Positions 11,322 to 22,909 of a DNA stretch of 64,000 nucleotides are shown here, one piece after another (the stretch's first letter is position 1; each line of letters opens with the position of its first letter). This DNA comes from Morella rubra. Its lineage: Eukaryota > Streptophyta > Magnoliopsida > Fagales > Myricaceae. Location: positions 16,176,286-16,240,285 of the forward strand of contig CM025855.1 in NCBI GenBank assembly GCA_003952965.2. The letters are read 5' to 3'. The translations under genes and the position numbers were made by a program. The notes beneath the pieces are model-generated. The model was not told where the DNA came from and did no database searches. It saw only the letters and a program-made list of their open reading frames with translations.

Positions 11322-12138
11322 TGTTAGAAATAAAAAATTTAAATTGACAAAAAATTATTTATACTAAGAGAAGAAGAGAATAGATAAGTGAGACAAAAGA
11401 TTTAAGTGGTTCGGTCCATAGACCTACATCCACTGTGGAAGGCCCAACTGGGCAGATTTGTTTTCTCACTTATATGTTTGATGAGGTTACATTGAGGCTT
11501 TTTATAAGCCTTTGATTTTAATAGCCCGCATTGCTTTAGCAATGTGGGACTCTAATATTTTTAACACTCCCCCACAAACTCAAAGTGGACACACATTGAG
11601 TTTGGACTTACAAAAAATAATTCAAGAGAAAATAAAAATGGTCGAAGGTCGCTGGAGTGGTGCAGGAAGGTCACCGGAATGATGCCCGAGGTTGCCGGAC
11701 TGAAGCCGGAAGGTCGCCGGACTGATGTCGAGAAGTCGCTGAATTGATGCCGGAAGGTTGCCGAAAGGCCTAAGAAAAGAACTAAATCAGTCCAAACTGG
11801 ACTGGACCTAAACTAGGCCAAGTTAAGCCAACAAGAGTGCTGGCCAGCATGGGCCAAATGATCGAAATGACTCCGATACCATGTTAGAAATAAAAAATTT
11901 AAACTGATAAAAAATTATTTATACTAAGAGAGGGAGAGAATAGATAAGTGAGACAAAAGATTTAAGTGGTTCGGTCCATAGACCTATATCCACTGTGGAA
12001 AGCCCAACTGGACAGATTTATTTTCTCACTTATATGTTTGATGAGGTTACATTGAAGGTTACATTGAAGCTTTTTATTAGCCTTTGATTTCAATAGCCCA
12101 CATTGCTTTAGCAATGTGGGACTATAATATTTTTAACA
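11322..12138 (-). mobile_element. TRIM (miniature LTR retrotransposon) in an intron of HD copy 2
   Basis: An 817-bp element with LTRs at 11322-11566 and 11882-12138 (TGTTAGAAAT...TTTTTAACA) and a perfect 5-bp TSD, GCTAC (11317-11321 and 12139-12143). A methionine-tRNA-like primer site lies next to the upper LTR on the minus strand (ATGGTATCGGAGTC). A purine-rich tract lies next to the lower LTR. The internal part is only about 315 bp and non-coding, so the element depends on another for movement. LTRs differ by a few percent by eye, one having a 12-bp internal duplication. It looks structurally whole as a TRIM. Confidence 0.9.
11646..11770. repeat. Tandem ~21-bp repeats inside the TRIM
   Basis: About 5.5 diverged units of the form AGGTCGCCGGACTGATGCCGG make up much of the TRIM's internal domain. 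They are GC-rich in an AT-rich neighbourhood. There is no long ORF. Confidence 0.75.
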
Positions 12139-13498
12139 GCTACAGAGAAAATTGTGATAAATGCAGCAAGACACGGAGGTAATCAGACTTATTACAAAGA
12201 CCAAGAACTCACTCAATCGAAATCAGGAAAATAACCTACGTAGCCCAAGAAAAAACAAAAACAGAGAAAGGGTACTTATCTTTGAATCAAGAGGGTTCCA
12301 GAGAAAAACTAGTATCTCTTCTCCAACATTACGCAGAGGGTATAAAATGACAACAACCACGTGTCCTCAAAGGCCAGAGGATAATATAAGCTATGAAAAT
12401 TTCATTAGATAACTCTATTTACACTATGAGGCACTACGTCTTTAACACCAGTTCAATGTCCATATGTCAAGGAATGTGTTGGCACAGACCAACCTTTTCC
12501 ATTTTCTGCCTTTTTTCAATATTTTGTTTTAGGGGAGGGGGAATAGGTGTGCTATACTATTTTCACACTATCAATATATAGTATTACCATAATAAATAGA
12601 ACCTGAATTGATATCTACATGCACAATGAGAAGAAAATCGAAACGAGCAAGCAATAAAATTCAAAGAACTCACCCATTTGCTTGATAATACATAAAATCT
12701 TTATTTTCTTGTGCTCCTCTATGCACTCTTGCTCAAGAAAACTTTCAACAATTATTTCGTCAGATGGATCTTTATATGTCACAGTGCAAGCTCATAGATC
12801 ACAACAAGCAAAACAAAGGCAAAATGAACAAAAAAAAAAACAAGAAGAAGAAGAAAGAGACCTCAAATATTGGAAAGTTAATACCTCAAATCGTGGACTT
12901 AGACATACAAACATGAGCACAAAGCACAACATCATAAATGGCTAAAATCGTGGAGGTATGACTTTAAATATGTGCACAATCGTTGGTGAACGTGTGTGTT
13001 TATAAGGTTGTCCAGTGTAATAAGCATACAATAACTAGAGTCAAAAGTACATGTATGTGCCATTCTTGCAAACCCAAAAACTGATCAACTTTGCAAGCCC
13101 AGCGAAAAATGGGACACAAAATCTATACAATAGAATGGGTGTACCGAACATTGATATTCTCAAATGTAGCTTCATTGACAAGAGAACTCATTGGTGTCAC
13201 CTTTTAAAAGCCTAATCTACGCACTGCTTTTGTATATTAGATAACAAAAACAATCAGCTTCTTATATGAAGCAAGAACCAGAAATACAAACCTCAGGTAT
13301 TTGTAGTCACCGGCACACAGCAACCAGTAATTAATAGGATTAGTAGTTTTACAGGACGAGACTATGACAACATTAAAGAAAAAGTTTATAAGTGTATATT
13401 TTGGTGCTTAATACAGCCTACAAATAAAAGAACATGAATAGGTAACCAACTTGAACAAATACAATTAAAAGCATGCGTGCTAGTGGGAAAGAGAGGAG

Positions 13499-13885
13499 CA
13501 TAGCATGGAGAAGTGCAGCAAGCTCTATCTGCGAAGAAACAATTTAAGATCTTAGGAAAATGTCAAGGACAATGAAACTGTTCAGAAAAACAAAAGAACA
13601 AAATTCCTCAGAACTGTGCTATTAAAAAAAACAGAAGCCATCCAAAAGGATGGTAGAGAGGGTGTTTCAAGTTCCTGCTGGTGCCAGCTCAATTTCTTGA
13701 CTATTGAAGATAACTCCCAGCTTCCATACGGATCTCATTGGTGGAAAGGGATTCTTGCAACGTATACAGGCAATAATTATAGTATCAACCAAAGAAACAC
13801 ATATTGGTTGGGAAGACAGAGTGTTTCTGTAATTCCAAAAAAATGAAAGCAAAAGGAAGCAAAGAGAGAATGTCAAATAGTCAAC
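13499..13885. other. Intron 1 remnant of HD copy 2, left of the Copia insertion
   Basis: Non-coding. It aligns in part with copy 1 sequence around 3545-3720. The small open frames here are not supported. Confidence 0.5.
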
Positions 13886-13890
13886 TATAC

Positions 13891-14180
13891 TGTAGAAAAT
13901 GAAGAGCCCAGAAGAAAAGGTGCTCAGCGAATAACAGAAAGAGAAATGATGAAAAGTTCACAATCGCGAATCTACTTCCACGAATTGATAAAACAGTAAA
14001 GTGCTACCTTATACACCAAGCCATAATAGAAAGGAAAGAGGAAAGGCTATAACTAACTCAAGCTATACAAAGACACATGTAAAGCTAAGCCAAACTATTT
14101 ACCAAAATACACAAAATACATTTACCAAAGGTAAGCTAATACACGGCAGCATAATAACCCATTAACTCAGCAGATTAACA
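13891..14180 (-). repeat. 3' LTR of the 13.9-22.3 kb Copia element
   Basis: TGTAGAAAATG...CAGATTAACA. It pairs with 22059-22337 and is preceded by TSD TATAC. Confidence 0.93.
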
Positions 14181-17100
14181 CTCCCCCTCAAGATGGAGTG
14201 TGTAAATTGTGCACACCCATCTTGCGAAAAAGGTTATGAAACTAAGCTGCTCCAAGACCTTTGGTTAGAAGATCAGCAAGTTGTGCATTCGTGGGGACAT
14301 GCAGAGTGCGAATTAAACCTGATTGAAGCTTCTCTCGTGCGATGTGGCAATCTATATCAATATTCTTCGTCCTCTCATGGAAGACCAGGTTGGCAGCGAT
14401 AGGCAAAGCTGCTTGGTTGTCACAGGACACAAGGGCAAGTTGAGAGTGAGTTACATTTAGATCAGCAAGAAGACGTGTTAACCAGGTAACCTCATAGCAA
14501 GTGGATGCCATAGACCTATACTCTGCCTCTGCTGACTATCGAGAGACTATTTGCTGCTTCTTGGATTTTCATGAGATAAGGGAGTCTCCAAGAAACACAC
14601 AAAAACCAGTGACTGACCACCGTGTGTCTAAGCATGCAGCCCAATCTGTGTCACAAAAGGCTTTCAGGTGGAGCTCCAAATTTGCAGAGAAGAATAGCCC
14701 TTGTCCTGAAGTGTCCTTTAGGTACCGTAAGACATGATGAGAAGCATCTAGGTGTGGCTACTTGGGAGAGTATAAAAACTGGCTCAGAACTTGCATGGAG
14801 TTGGTGAAATCGGGCCTAGTAATAGTCAGATAGAGTAATCTCCCTACAAGTCAACGATATGCAGTTGCATCTTCAATGGGCTACCCCTCAAGTCGACTAA
14901 GCTTTAAGTTCTGCACCATAGGGCATTTCGCAAGTCGTGCACCTAGAAAACCTGCATCCGCTAGAACTTCTGAGGCATATTTTCTTTGACAAACAGAAAT
15001 TCCTCTTGAAGATCTAGCTATTTCGAGTCCGAGAAAATATTTAAGAATGCCGAGGTCCTTGAGTTTAAATTGCAGATCAAGGATTTGCTTGAGCTCATGG
15101 ATGAAACTTATATCATTCCTTGCAAGAATGATGTCGTCCACATATACAAGGATGGCCGTGTATGAGCAGCCATTTTTCTTTGTGAACATGGAGTAATCAG
15201 CTGTGGACTGAACAAAACCATGAGAGAGTATAAAAGAGGATAATCTCTCGAACCACTGCCGTGAGGCTTATTTCAGCCTATAGATAGATTTGTTCAGTCG
15301 ACAAACAAGAGACTCACCATTCTCCCTCTACTGCTCATAACTTGGAAGGAAGGTCATATAAACCTCTTCATGCAGATCAACGTGCAAAAAGAGTTGTTGA
15401 CATCGAGCTGGTAGAGACGACAATTGCGAATGGCAGCAACAACAAGGAGAGTTTTGACAGTGACAAGCTTGGCCACAGGGGAGAACGTCTCATGATAATC
15501 CAAACCGGGGCGCTGAGTGTAGCCTTTAGCAACAAGGCGAGCCTTCTTTCTCTCCTTAGTGCCATAAGCACGAAACTTGGACTTGTAAACCTACTTACAA
15601 GACACTGGTGCTTTGCCCAAAGGGAGAGAAGTAACGACCAAGTAATGTTACTAACCAGTGCTTGATACTCGGCATCCATGGTAGTACGCCAAGCTGAAAA
15701 AGAGCAAGCGTCAGAGTAAGTTTGAGGATCAATGGTGGAGGAAATAGACAAGGAAAAAGCACAGTGAGAAGAAGACATCTTATCATAAGAGAGAAAAGAA
15801 GAAAGTTGATGAGAAGAACCTGATGCCATGGAAGAGGCTATCACTGAAGAGACAGATTGATGAGGGGAAGCTTGAGAGGCCAAAGAACAGTGGTAGTCTT
15901 GGAGGTAAGAAGGTGGTCTGCAAGCTTGAGAAGGACGTCGAGGTAAGGGAGGAGGTGAAGAAGAGGAAGAAGAGAAAGGAGAAGAAGGGGTGAAGGAGGT
16001 GACACGGGTGAGGAAACATTAGAAGACGAAGATGAGGTAGGAGGTTTTGTTTCAGTGACGGGAAGAAGGCAGAAAATAGAATTAGAAGGAGAGGGGCTGG
16101 TAGGCATATGGATAGAAAAATGGTCTTGAAAAGGAAAAATAAATTCATAAAAGACAACATCACGAGAGGTAAAAGTGGTTCTAGTTTAAAGGTCATATAG
16201 TTTGTAAGCCTTCATACCATGAGGACAACCGAGGAAAATGCATTCTCGTGCTCGAGAGTCAAACTTAGAGCAATGATGGTAGAGGGTGGAAGCATAGCAA
16301 AGGCACTCGAACACACGCATATGGGAGTAAGACGGTTTTAAGGAAAATAGAACTTCATATGGAGATTGATTGGAAAGGAGAAGAGTAGGTAGGCGATTGA
16401 TAATATAAGTGGCTGTCAAGATGCAATCACCCCAAAAAAACAAGGGAAGATTTGCTTGAATGCGTAAGGCAAGGGCTATGTTGAGAAGGTGCTGATGTTT
16501 ACGCTCCACAACTCCATTTTGTTGCAGAGTTTCAACACAGCTGAGATGATGAACAATTCCTTTAGAGGTGTAAAAATCAAGCATACGAAATTCCATTCCA
16601 TTATCTGATCTGAGGTATTTAATTTTGGTTGAAAACTGAGTCTCAACCAGATTAGAGAAAGAGTGCAAGAGACCGGGTCTGAGATTTAGAATGCATGAGA
16701 TATACCTAAGTAACTTTACTGAAATCGTCTACAATAGTGAGAAAAAAATTTAAAACAATCAATAGAAGTAGTGGAGAATGGGCCACAAAGATCACAATGA
16801 ATTAATTCAAAACTTGAAGTAGAAGTATGTGTAGACATAGGAAAACTTAATTTACGATGTTTAGCAAGAGGATAGACCCTGCAATGCTTGTGGTGAGTGA
16901 CATGTATGTCGGGAATAGAACTATGTAAAAGACTAAGCCTAGGAGAGGATAAATGCCCAAGCCGACGGTGCTAGAGGTCAAACTCTTGGTCAGTCGTGAC
17001 AGCAAGGGCAGAGAGGATGGATATAGTGTTTGGTAGAGTAGGAGGCAAGGCATCAGCATGCGGTTGGAGATGCTAAAGGTCATTATCAAGCTTCCCCACT

Positions 17101-17779
17101 CCAATTTAGGGTTGTTCAACCCTGGTGTAGGTGCCGGTTTTGGCAAAACCGGCACCTACACTAGATAGGCTGGTTTTTAAATAATTGCCACCTACACCTA
17201 CACCGTTAAGGGCAAAAACTGGCCCTTAGCGGTGTCGGTTTTAGCGGTGGCAATTTTCGGTTATCCTACATTCATATTGGGCCTTTTTTTAGCATTTTAT
17301 GCACTTGGCCCAATGTATTTTTTTCTTTTTTTTTTTGGTCCATTAATCACATATCATTAAAATCTAAACTAATGAAATCCAAAATCAATAAAATTAAAGA
17401 TCATCTTAAAAGATAAGATGAGAATTTAAAGTCCAAACTAATAAAATCCAAAATCAATAAACTTAGAGAACATCACAACAAAATGAGAATCTAAAGTCTC
17501 AACCAATAAAATCTAAAATAATAAACTTAAAGAAGTAACTGTAAGAACATCATGAAGATGGGTAACTCCTTCAAAATCCCTACTCCTCGATCTCCGTTGC
17601 CAAGATAGGTAACTCTACACAATATATTTAAATATACCAAGTTATAATTTATAAAAATAAAATTATTATTCAAACTAATAAACTAACAAAAGCAGAAATA
17701 AAATTACCCGAGTCAATCGTATAAGTTTATGGATCTTCTGTCATATCAAAAGTCATGTCCTCCTCCTCCACAATAGGGT

Positions 17780-19650
17780 CGTATCTCATCCAATTTTGAT
17801 CACAAATGAGACCTTTGCATTTTTAAGGGCCAATGAACTCCGAAAGGGATCCAATATCCGACCTCCAGTGCTAAATACTGACTCAGAAGGTACAGTGGTA
17901 ATAGGAATTGCCAACACGTCCCGAGCTATGCGGGCAAGGATAGGATACTTATGAGAGTTAACGTTCCACCAAAGCAAAATTTTAAATGAAGGAGCCTTTG
18001 ATTCAACTGACTCTGATAAATATCTCTTCACCTCAGATTTGAGGTCTGAAATTTAGCTAACAGCCCTTACAAGATCAAACTCATCCCAATCCTCATTATC
18101 CCCCATAGTCACACTATCACTGTCACCCACCTCCCCAACACTACCATAGTTGTCATTGTTATATTCCGTAAACAACCGTTCTAAAGTACCCTTCACATTC
18201 AATACCATAACTTCGCTTTCCACTTCTCCCATTACTTTCTTAAACCAATAATTCAGTACAACCATCTTGTTTCTTGGATCAAGCAATGCTGCAACAAATA
18301 AAAGTCTATTCACTATCATCAAATCACCCCAATACTTGTCATACTTCGTTTTCATGCGGGATATCATCTCTTTAAGCAAAGTATCATTACTAGAAGAATA
18401 CTTGTCCAAATGGCTATGTATCTTAGCCAACTCCTCCAAGTAGACATTAGCTGTAGACACATTTGATCCCGACATTCTTATTGTTACTTCATAAAATAAC
18501 TTCAAGAATTTTACAAAGTGACGGATGTGCTCCCAATCCTCGAGTGTGGGGGGGGGGCCTAATCCTCTCCTCCCATGCCCCTCTTTGCCCAAATACAATA
18601 TAAAATGTCCATCCTCATCCAACATCAACTCAAATGCCTCTCGATACTTCAAAGCCACATCCAACATCAAATAAGTTGAGTTCTAACGAGTGGTAACATC
18701 AAGAGTCAAAAATTGAGTAAATGTAATTTCTTTAGTCTGCACACATTATTTAAACTTATCTAACCTTTGGGGTGATGACTTAACATACTTGGTCATATTC
18801 CGAACCTTAGCAATTGACTTTTCAACCTCTTTTATCCCCTCAGACACAATCAAATTCAAAATATGTGCACAACATCTCAAGTGTAGGAATTCATGGCCAC
18901 AAATAATCCTCCCTACATCTAGAGTATCTTTTTGCAATTGCCTCCTCTTTAAATGGTCAATGGCAGTGTCATTAGAGGAGGCATTGTCAACTGTTATTGT
19001 AAGGATCTTTTGTATCCCCCAGTTATTCATACAATCTTCAATTTCCTTAGCAATACTAACCCTCTTATGATCTTGCACCCTCCTAAAAGACAAAATTATC
19101 TTCTGCAAGGTCCAATTAGTATCGATGAAGTGTCCAGTCACACGCACATAATTAAAATTTTGAATTGATGTCCAAGTATCTGTGGTAAAAGATACTCTAT
19201 ACCCATTCGTTCGAATCAGATGCTTCAACTTCTCCTTCTCCTTCTCCTTCAAATAAAGTTTCATGCAAAGCCTCATAATTGTTATCCTAGATGGCATTTT
19301 AAATCTAGGCTTCAGATAATGAATTAAATCCTTAAATCCATGTTTCTGAACTACAATAAAAGGCATCTCATCGATAATTATCATCCTAGCAATCAGATCT
19401 TTAATAGTCTTCTCACAAAACTTACATGTCACCCCCATTGTTCCAACATCAGACCCCATTGACTTCTCAGCATCGTGAGTCAAAAATATCTGCCCAACAT
19501 CTAACTGACCCTCCTTTTTTCTCTTGAAATATGGACAGATGTTGTGATGTTGCCATAACCCTGATGTCCCATTCTTGTGATGAGCCATAAAATCTTTTTT
19601 ACAATAATTACATTTTGCTTTAGGTGGATCAGAGTTAGGTACCTTGGTGT
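17780..19650 (-). pseudogene. hAT transposase (BED zinc finger, DUF4413, hAT dimerisation), interrupted
   Basis: Three minus-strand frames carry the domains of a RICESLEEPER/DAYSLEEPER-type hAT transposase in order. At 19640-18746: a BED-type finger (C-x2-C near 19615, then GTSGLWQHHNIC), followed by the catalytic-core start with TTDTWTS and the acidic motif VDNASSND. At 18670-18053: the rest of the RNase H-like core, with a DUF4413-like region (VAALLDPRNKM). At 18031-17786: the hAT C-terminal dimerisation region (IARDVLAIPITTVPSESVFS). Stops separate the frames near 18690-18745 and near 18035-18055. The N-terminal ATG is not clear because the finger starts upstream of the first in-frame ATG. 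Length is in the normal family range, so it decayed by point changes rather than deletion. Confidence 0.85.
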
Positions 19651-20159
19651 AGTGCAGCCATACATCAAAAGGGTTCGAGTTTTCCTTTTTTGGGGTTCAG
19701 GGCGTGGTGGTCATCCACTTACATCACCTCCACCCATTGACCCCACTGTCTCAGAATCCGGAGTGGACCCAACAGCTGGACACGATACTGAGGGTGACAT
19801 AGCAATAGCACTACTACATGTGGCTGCAGATGACTGTGATTGTGGTGGAGTGTCCATCTGCAAATTAACAACAGAGGGTTTAGCAGTGTTCAAAGACTCT
19901 TTGAAATATGTTTAAAATCTCAACGCTGCTGAGCAACCCATTAAAAATAAGAAGTGTCTAATCCAAGCACCTAAAAGATTTTTTCCAAATGATGTGTGAT
20001 TATTAGAGTTGGAGGGCATTGATTTTTAATAGAACAAATTAAAATTAACAAATCCATTGATTTTTAACATACCTAAACGAATCTCAATCCTTGCACTTGA
20101 GAGAGATGTGACAGACAACACTCAGCAGAGGAAATGAGAGCAAAATGGGAGCTGCAGGC

Positions 20160-20302
20160 GTGGTGGTCGGCAGGAGAGGGAGGGGAGGGAGAGAGAGAGA
20201 GACTCTCAAGGGGCTGGGGGACACTGGTCGCAGACTCGTAGGGGAGAATTAGGACACTTCTATTTTTTTTTTGGGGGGAGGGGGGGGGGGGTATGTCGTA
20301 TG
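20160..20302. repeat. G-rich and GA-rich low-complexity tract in the hAT element
   Basis: GGGAGGGGAGGGAGAGAGAGAGAG near 20177 in two or more runs, and a long G-run at 20271-20290 (GGGGGGAGGGGGGGGGGGG). It lies between the transposase and the right terminus, probably in its promoter or leader. Confidence 0.7.
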
Positions 20303-22058
20303 CGAAGAAAATGATAGGGGAGGGGGTTTTAAACTAAACGTGTCGTTTTGGGTTTTTTTTTTTTAAAAAAAAATATAAAACAAACAAACCCGGTGTCTCG
20401 ATACCCAGGAATCCGGAATGGCATCGGGTTTTGTAAAAAACCTTAAACCGGCACCGACATAAGTGAAGCCGGGTACCGACAACCCGGTACCGGTGCCACC
20501 GGAATTTTTCGGTGGCACTGAACAGCCCTACTCCAATCGTCATCCAAGTAGACAGGTCCTGCACCAAGCATGAGGTGGAGAGAAAAATGAGGCAACAGTT
20601 GTGTGTATGAATTAATTTGCTTGCAAAAATCAAATTAAAAGAGAAATTAGGAGCACATAACACATTTGTCAAGGTGAGAAAATTGGAGAGAACAACAGTC
20701 CCTATGTGGCTAACCAGGACTTGATCACCTGTAAGGAGTTTCACGGTTCCATTTACAATGCTTGTGATAGTGGTTTACTAAGAGAGAGAGCACGCCAAGT
20801 GGTCGGTTGCTCCTAAATCCAAAATCCAAGAGATGGACTGAGGAGAACTATTGAGTGCACTCGAGAGGCATATATCAGTACCTGAGAAACCAGATGTGGA
20901 AGGATGACTAACGATGCTTTTCTCCAATTGTGGATGCCCAACTTGATTGACTGAAGGCTGAGCTCGATGAGATTGCAACTGTGGCCTTAATACAGAGAGA
21001 ATTTGCTGACATTGATCAGGTGTAAAAGTCAGCTGAGAAAAATCTTGTGGAAGTGCAGATGTACCCGCAAGTATAGAGATCTGATTCACAGCAGGTTGTG
21101 CCCCTCTATTCTTGGTAAAAACAAAACCTAGTGGAAAGTCATGAAGCCGATAACATTTATCCAGTGTATGGTCGAGCTTCCCATAGTGACTATAAGTGGG
21201 TTTCTCCTTTTTAGAACCCTGTCTATAGTGCCTCCGACTTGGTCTATACGCAGCATTAGCAAGAGGAGGATTGCTCTCTAGATCGTGAGCAATGGACTAA
21301 TCAGAATTGATGATCCATGAGAAAACTTGCTGACAAAAGCAAATGATTCATGATTCTGAGACATAGCAGAGACTTCCCTATATCGTTCCTCCAGTAACAC
21401 AAGAGCAAAAACTTTGTTCACAGTAGGTAAGGGATCCATAAGAAGGATCTGCCCACGTATGTGAGAATATGAGTCATCAAGACCCATAAGGAATTGCATT
21501 ACATGCTCTTCGTACAGATAGGTGGTTGGTGGCTGAGGTTGAAAATTCACAAGTTCCTCCCAAAGACCCTTTAGACGGGTATAATAAGAAATCACAGATC
21601 CATGACTCTGCAATAAAGATGAAATGGTCTTTTGGAGCTGATAAATCCTAGGACCATTGCTTTGACTAAATCTCTCCTTCAGGTCAGTCCAAATATGACG
21701 AGCAATGATCATGTAAATAACACTGGTGCTCATTTCTTTAGGGATATAATTAACTATCGAAGTAGACACAACCATATTGCATCTCCACCAGGTAGAGTAC
21801 TTTGAATCCATAGAAGGTGGTTCAGGGATAGTGCCATCAACAAATCCTTCTTTTTTTTTTTACACTAAGAGCCATAATCATGGATCTACTCCAACTAGAG
21901 TAGTTCTTTTCATTTAGAGTAAGAGAGACGAGTTGTAAACCTGTGTTATCCCCATGATGGAGATAATAAGGACTCACCAGGTCATCTGCAACATTGACAG
22001 TGGAGACATCACCGCTACCAGAAGCCATGAGAGTAAGGAGCTAGTGCTTTGATACCAT

Positions 22059-22337
22059 GTAGAAAATGAAGAGCCCAGAAGAAAAGGTGCTCAGCGAATA
22101 ACAGAAAGAGAAATGATGAGCAGTTTGCAATCGCAATTTGCTTCCATGAATTGAAAAAATAGTAAAGTGCTACCTTATACACCGAGCCATAACAGAAAGG
22201 AAAGAGAAAAGGCTATAACTAACTCAATCTATACAAAGACACGTGTAAGTCTAAGCTAAACTATTTACCAAAATACATTAACCAAAGGTAAGCTAATACA
22301 CGGCAGCATAATGACCCATTAACTTAGCAGATTAACA
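22059..22337 (-). repeat. 5' LTR of the 13.9-22.3 kb Copia element
   Basis: It pairs with 13891-14180, ends TTAACA, and is followed by TSD TATAC at 22338-22342. Confidence 0.93.
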
Positions 22338-22342
22338 TATAC

Positions 22343-22862
22343 AGGCAACTTGAAAGTTGGTTTTGAAATCTCACGAACTTGGTTGCAAGCATGCTACATA
22401 GAGATTTTCTTGCTTCTTAGAGAGCACAGAAAGTCTCAGTCATACTTCACGAGCAATATTTATGAGCCTTGCTGTCTAAAGATGCTAAGATGTCGTGTGG
22501 TTGCATTTGTTTCCAGCACAACTTACATTCCACACAGAAAATGTGGTGGCTGATGCTGATTAGGTGGGAAATTGGAGCTGAAACTAGTTATGACTTTCAT
22601 ATTTACCGAGAACGGATAGAATAGCTTTGCCATATTTTAGAATTTTATATGTCAATTCATTTTCTACGAGTGAGTAGAAATGGTATCAAACGAAAAATTG
22701 ATAAAGCTCATAAACCCATAGATTCAAGAGCCCACAACATACAAAAATTAGAAAAGAAAAGGCTAAATATTAAACCCATAGTATTTTTTTTTTTTTGGTA
22801 AGTAAAACCACACTATGTTGCTTACTAGTGAAAAGGCTAAAAAATAAAGGAGAGGGTCATAC
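22343..22862. other. Intron 1 remnant of HD copy 2, right of the Copia insertion
   Basis: It aligns with copy 1 around 3700-4066 (for example the stretch around TTTATGAGCCTTGCTG). It contains no gene of its own. Confidence 0.6.
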
Positions 22863-22909
22863 TATCTCCATGGATTCAAAGTCAGAAAAGAGGCCTTCCT
22901 CGTGTGCGA

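Larger units (their letters stand above)
17107..20530 (-). mobile_element. hAT DNA transposon inserted in the Copia element
   Basis: A 3424-bp element. Its ends are inverted repeats (TAGGGTTGTTCA at the left; the right end reads TAGGGCTGTTCA on the minus strand). It is flanked by an 8-bp TSD, CTCCAATT (17099-17106) and CTCCAATC (20531-20538), as the hAT superfamily makes. Just inside each end are GC-rich hairpins. It encodes a BED-finger transposase on the minus strand, now interrupted. Copia sequence resumes in the same order on both sides. Confidence 0.93.
13891..22337 (-). mobile_element. Copia LTR retrotransposon, fossil, hosting a hAT insertion
   Basis: An 8.45-kb insertion in intron 1 of HD copy 2. 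LTRs are at 13891-14180 and 22059-22337, with a perfect 5-bp TSD TATAC (13886-13890 and 22338-22342). The primer site next to the upper LTR reads TGGTATCAAAGC on the minus strand. A polypurine tract lies next to the lower LTR. In element order, gag (about 22028-20780), protease and pre-integrase, integrase (about 16670-16190), reverse transcriptase with YVDD (about 15190-14880) and RNase H (about 14510-14240) are recognisable, which is the Copia order. It is broken, with many coding breaks plus the 3.4-kb hAT element between the protease and integrase parts. LTRs differ by roughly 6-7% by eye, so it is older than the SIRE element at 50-62 kb. Confidence 0.93.
10514..22909 (-). pseudogene. HD-domain phosphohydrolase (YpgQ/YedJ-like), degraded copy 2
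   Basis: Tandem paralogue of the copy at 0.9-4.2 kb, inflated by insertions. Exons: 1 (fragment) 22863-22909; 2 13498-13528; 3 13292-13310; 4 12674-12771; 5 11106-11208; 6 10754-10920; 7 10514-10600 (GQKRAERRHKFMEEFLNEFYDEWDSRA-stop, the exon missing in copy 1). Defects: exon 1 is cut by a Copia LTR; the HD pair in exon 2 reads HA and its donor is lost; acceptor AGs before exons 3, 4 and 5 are changed; exon 5 has an extra base; exon 6 changes frame after GGSRSR. Intron 1 holds an 8.4-kb Copia element and intron 4 (between exons 4 and 5) a TRIM. Introns still align to copy 1, so the duplication covered the whole gene. Both copies look non-functional as enzymes. Confidence 0.8.
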
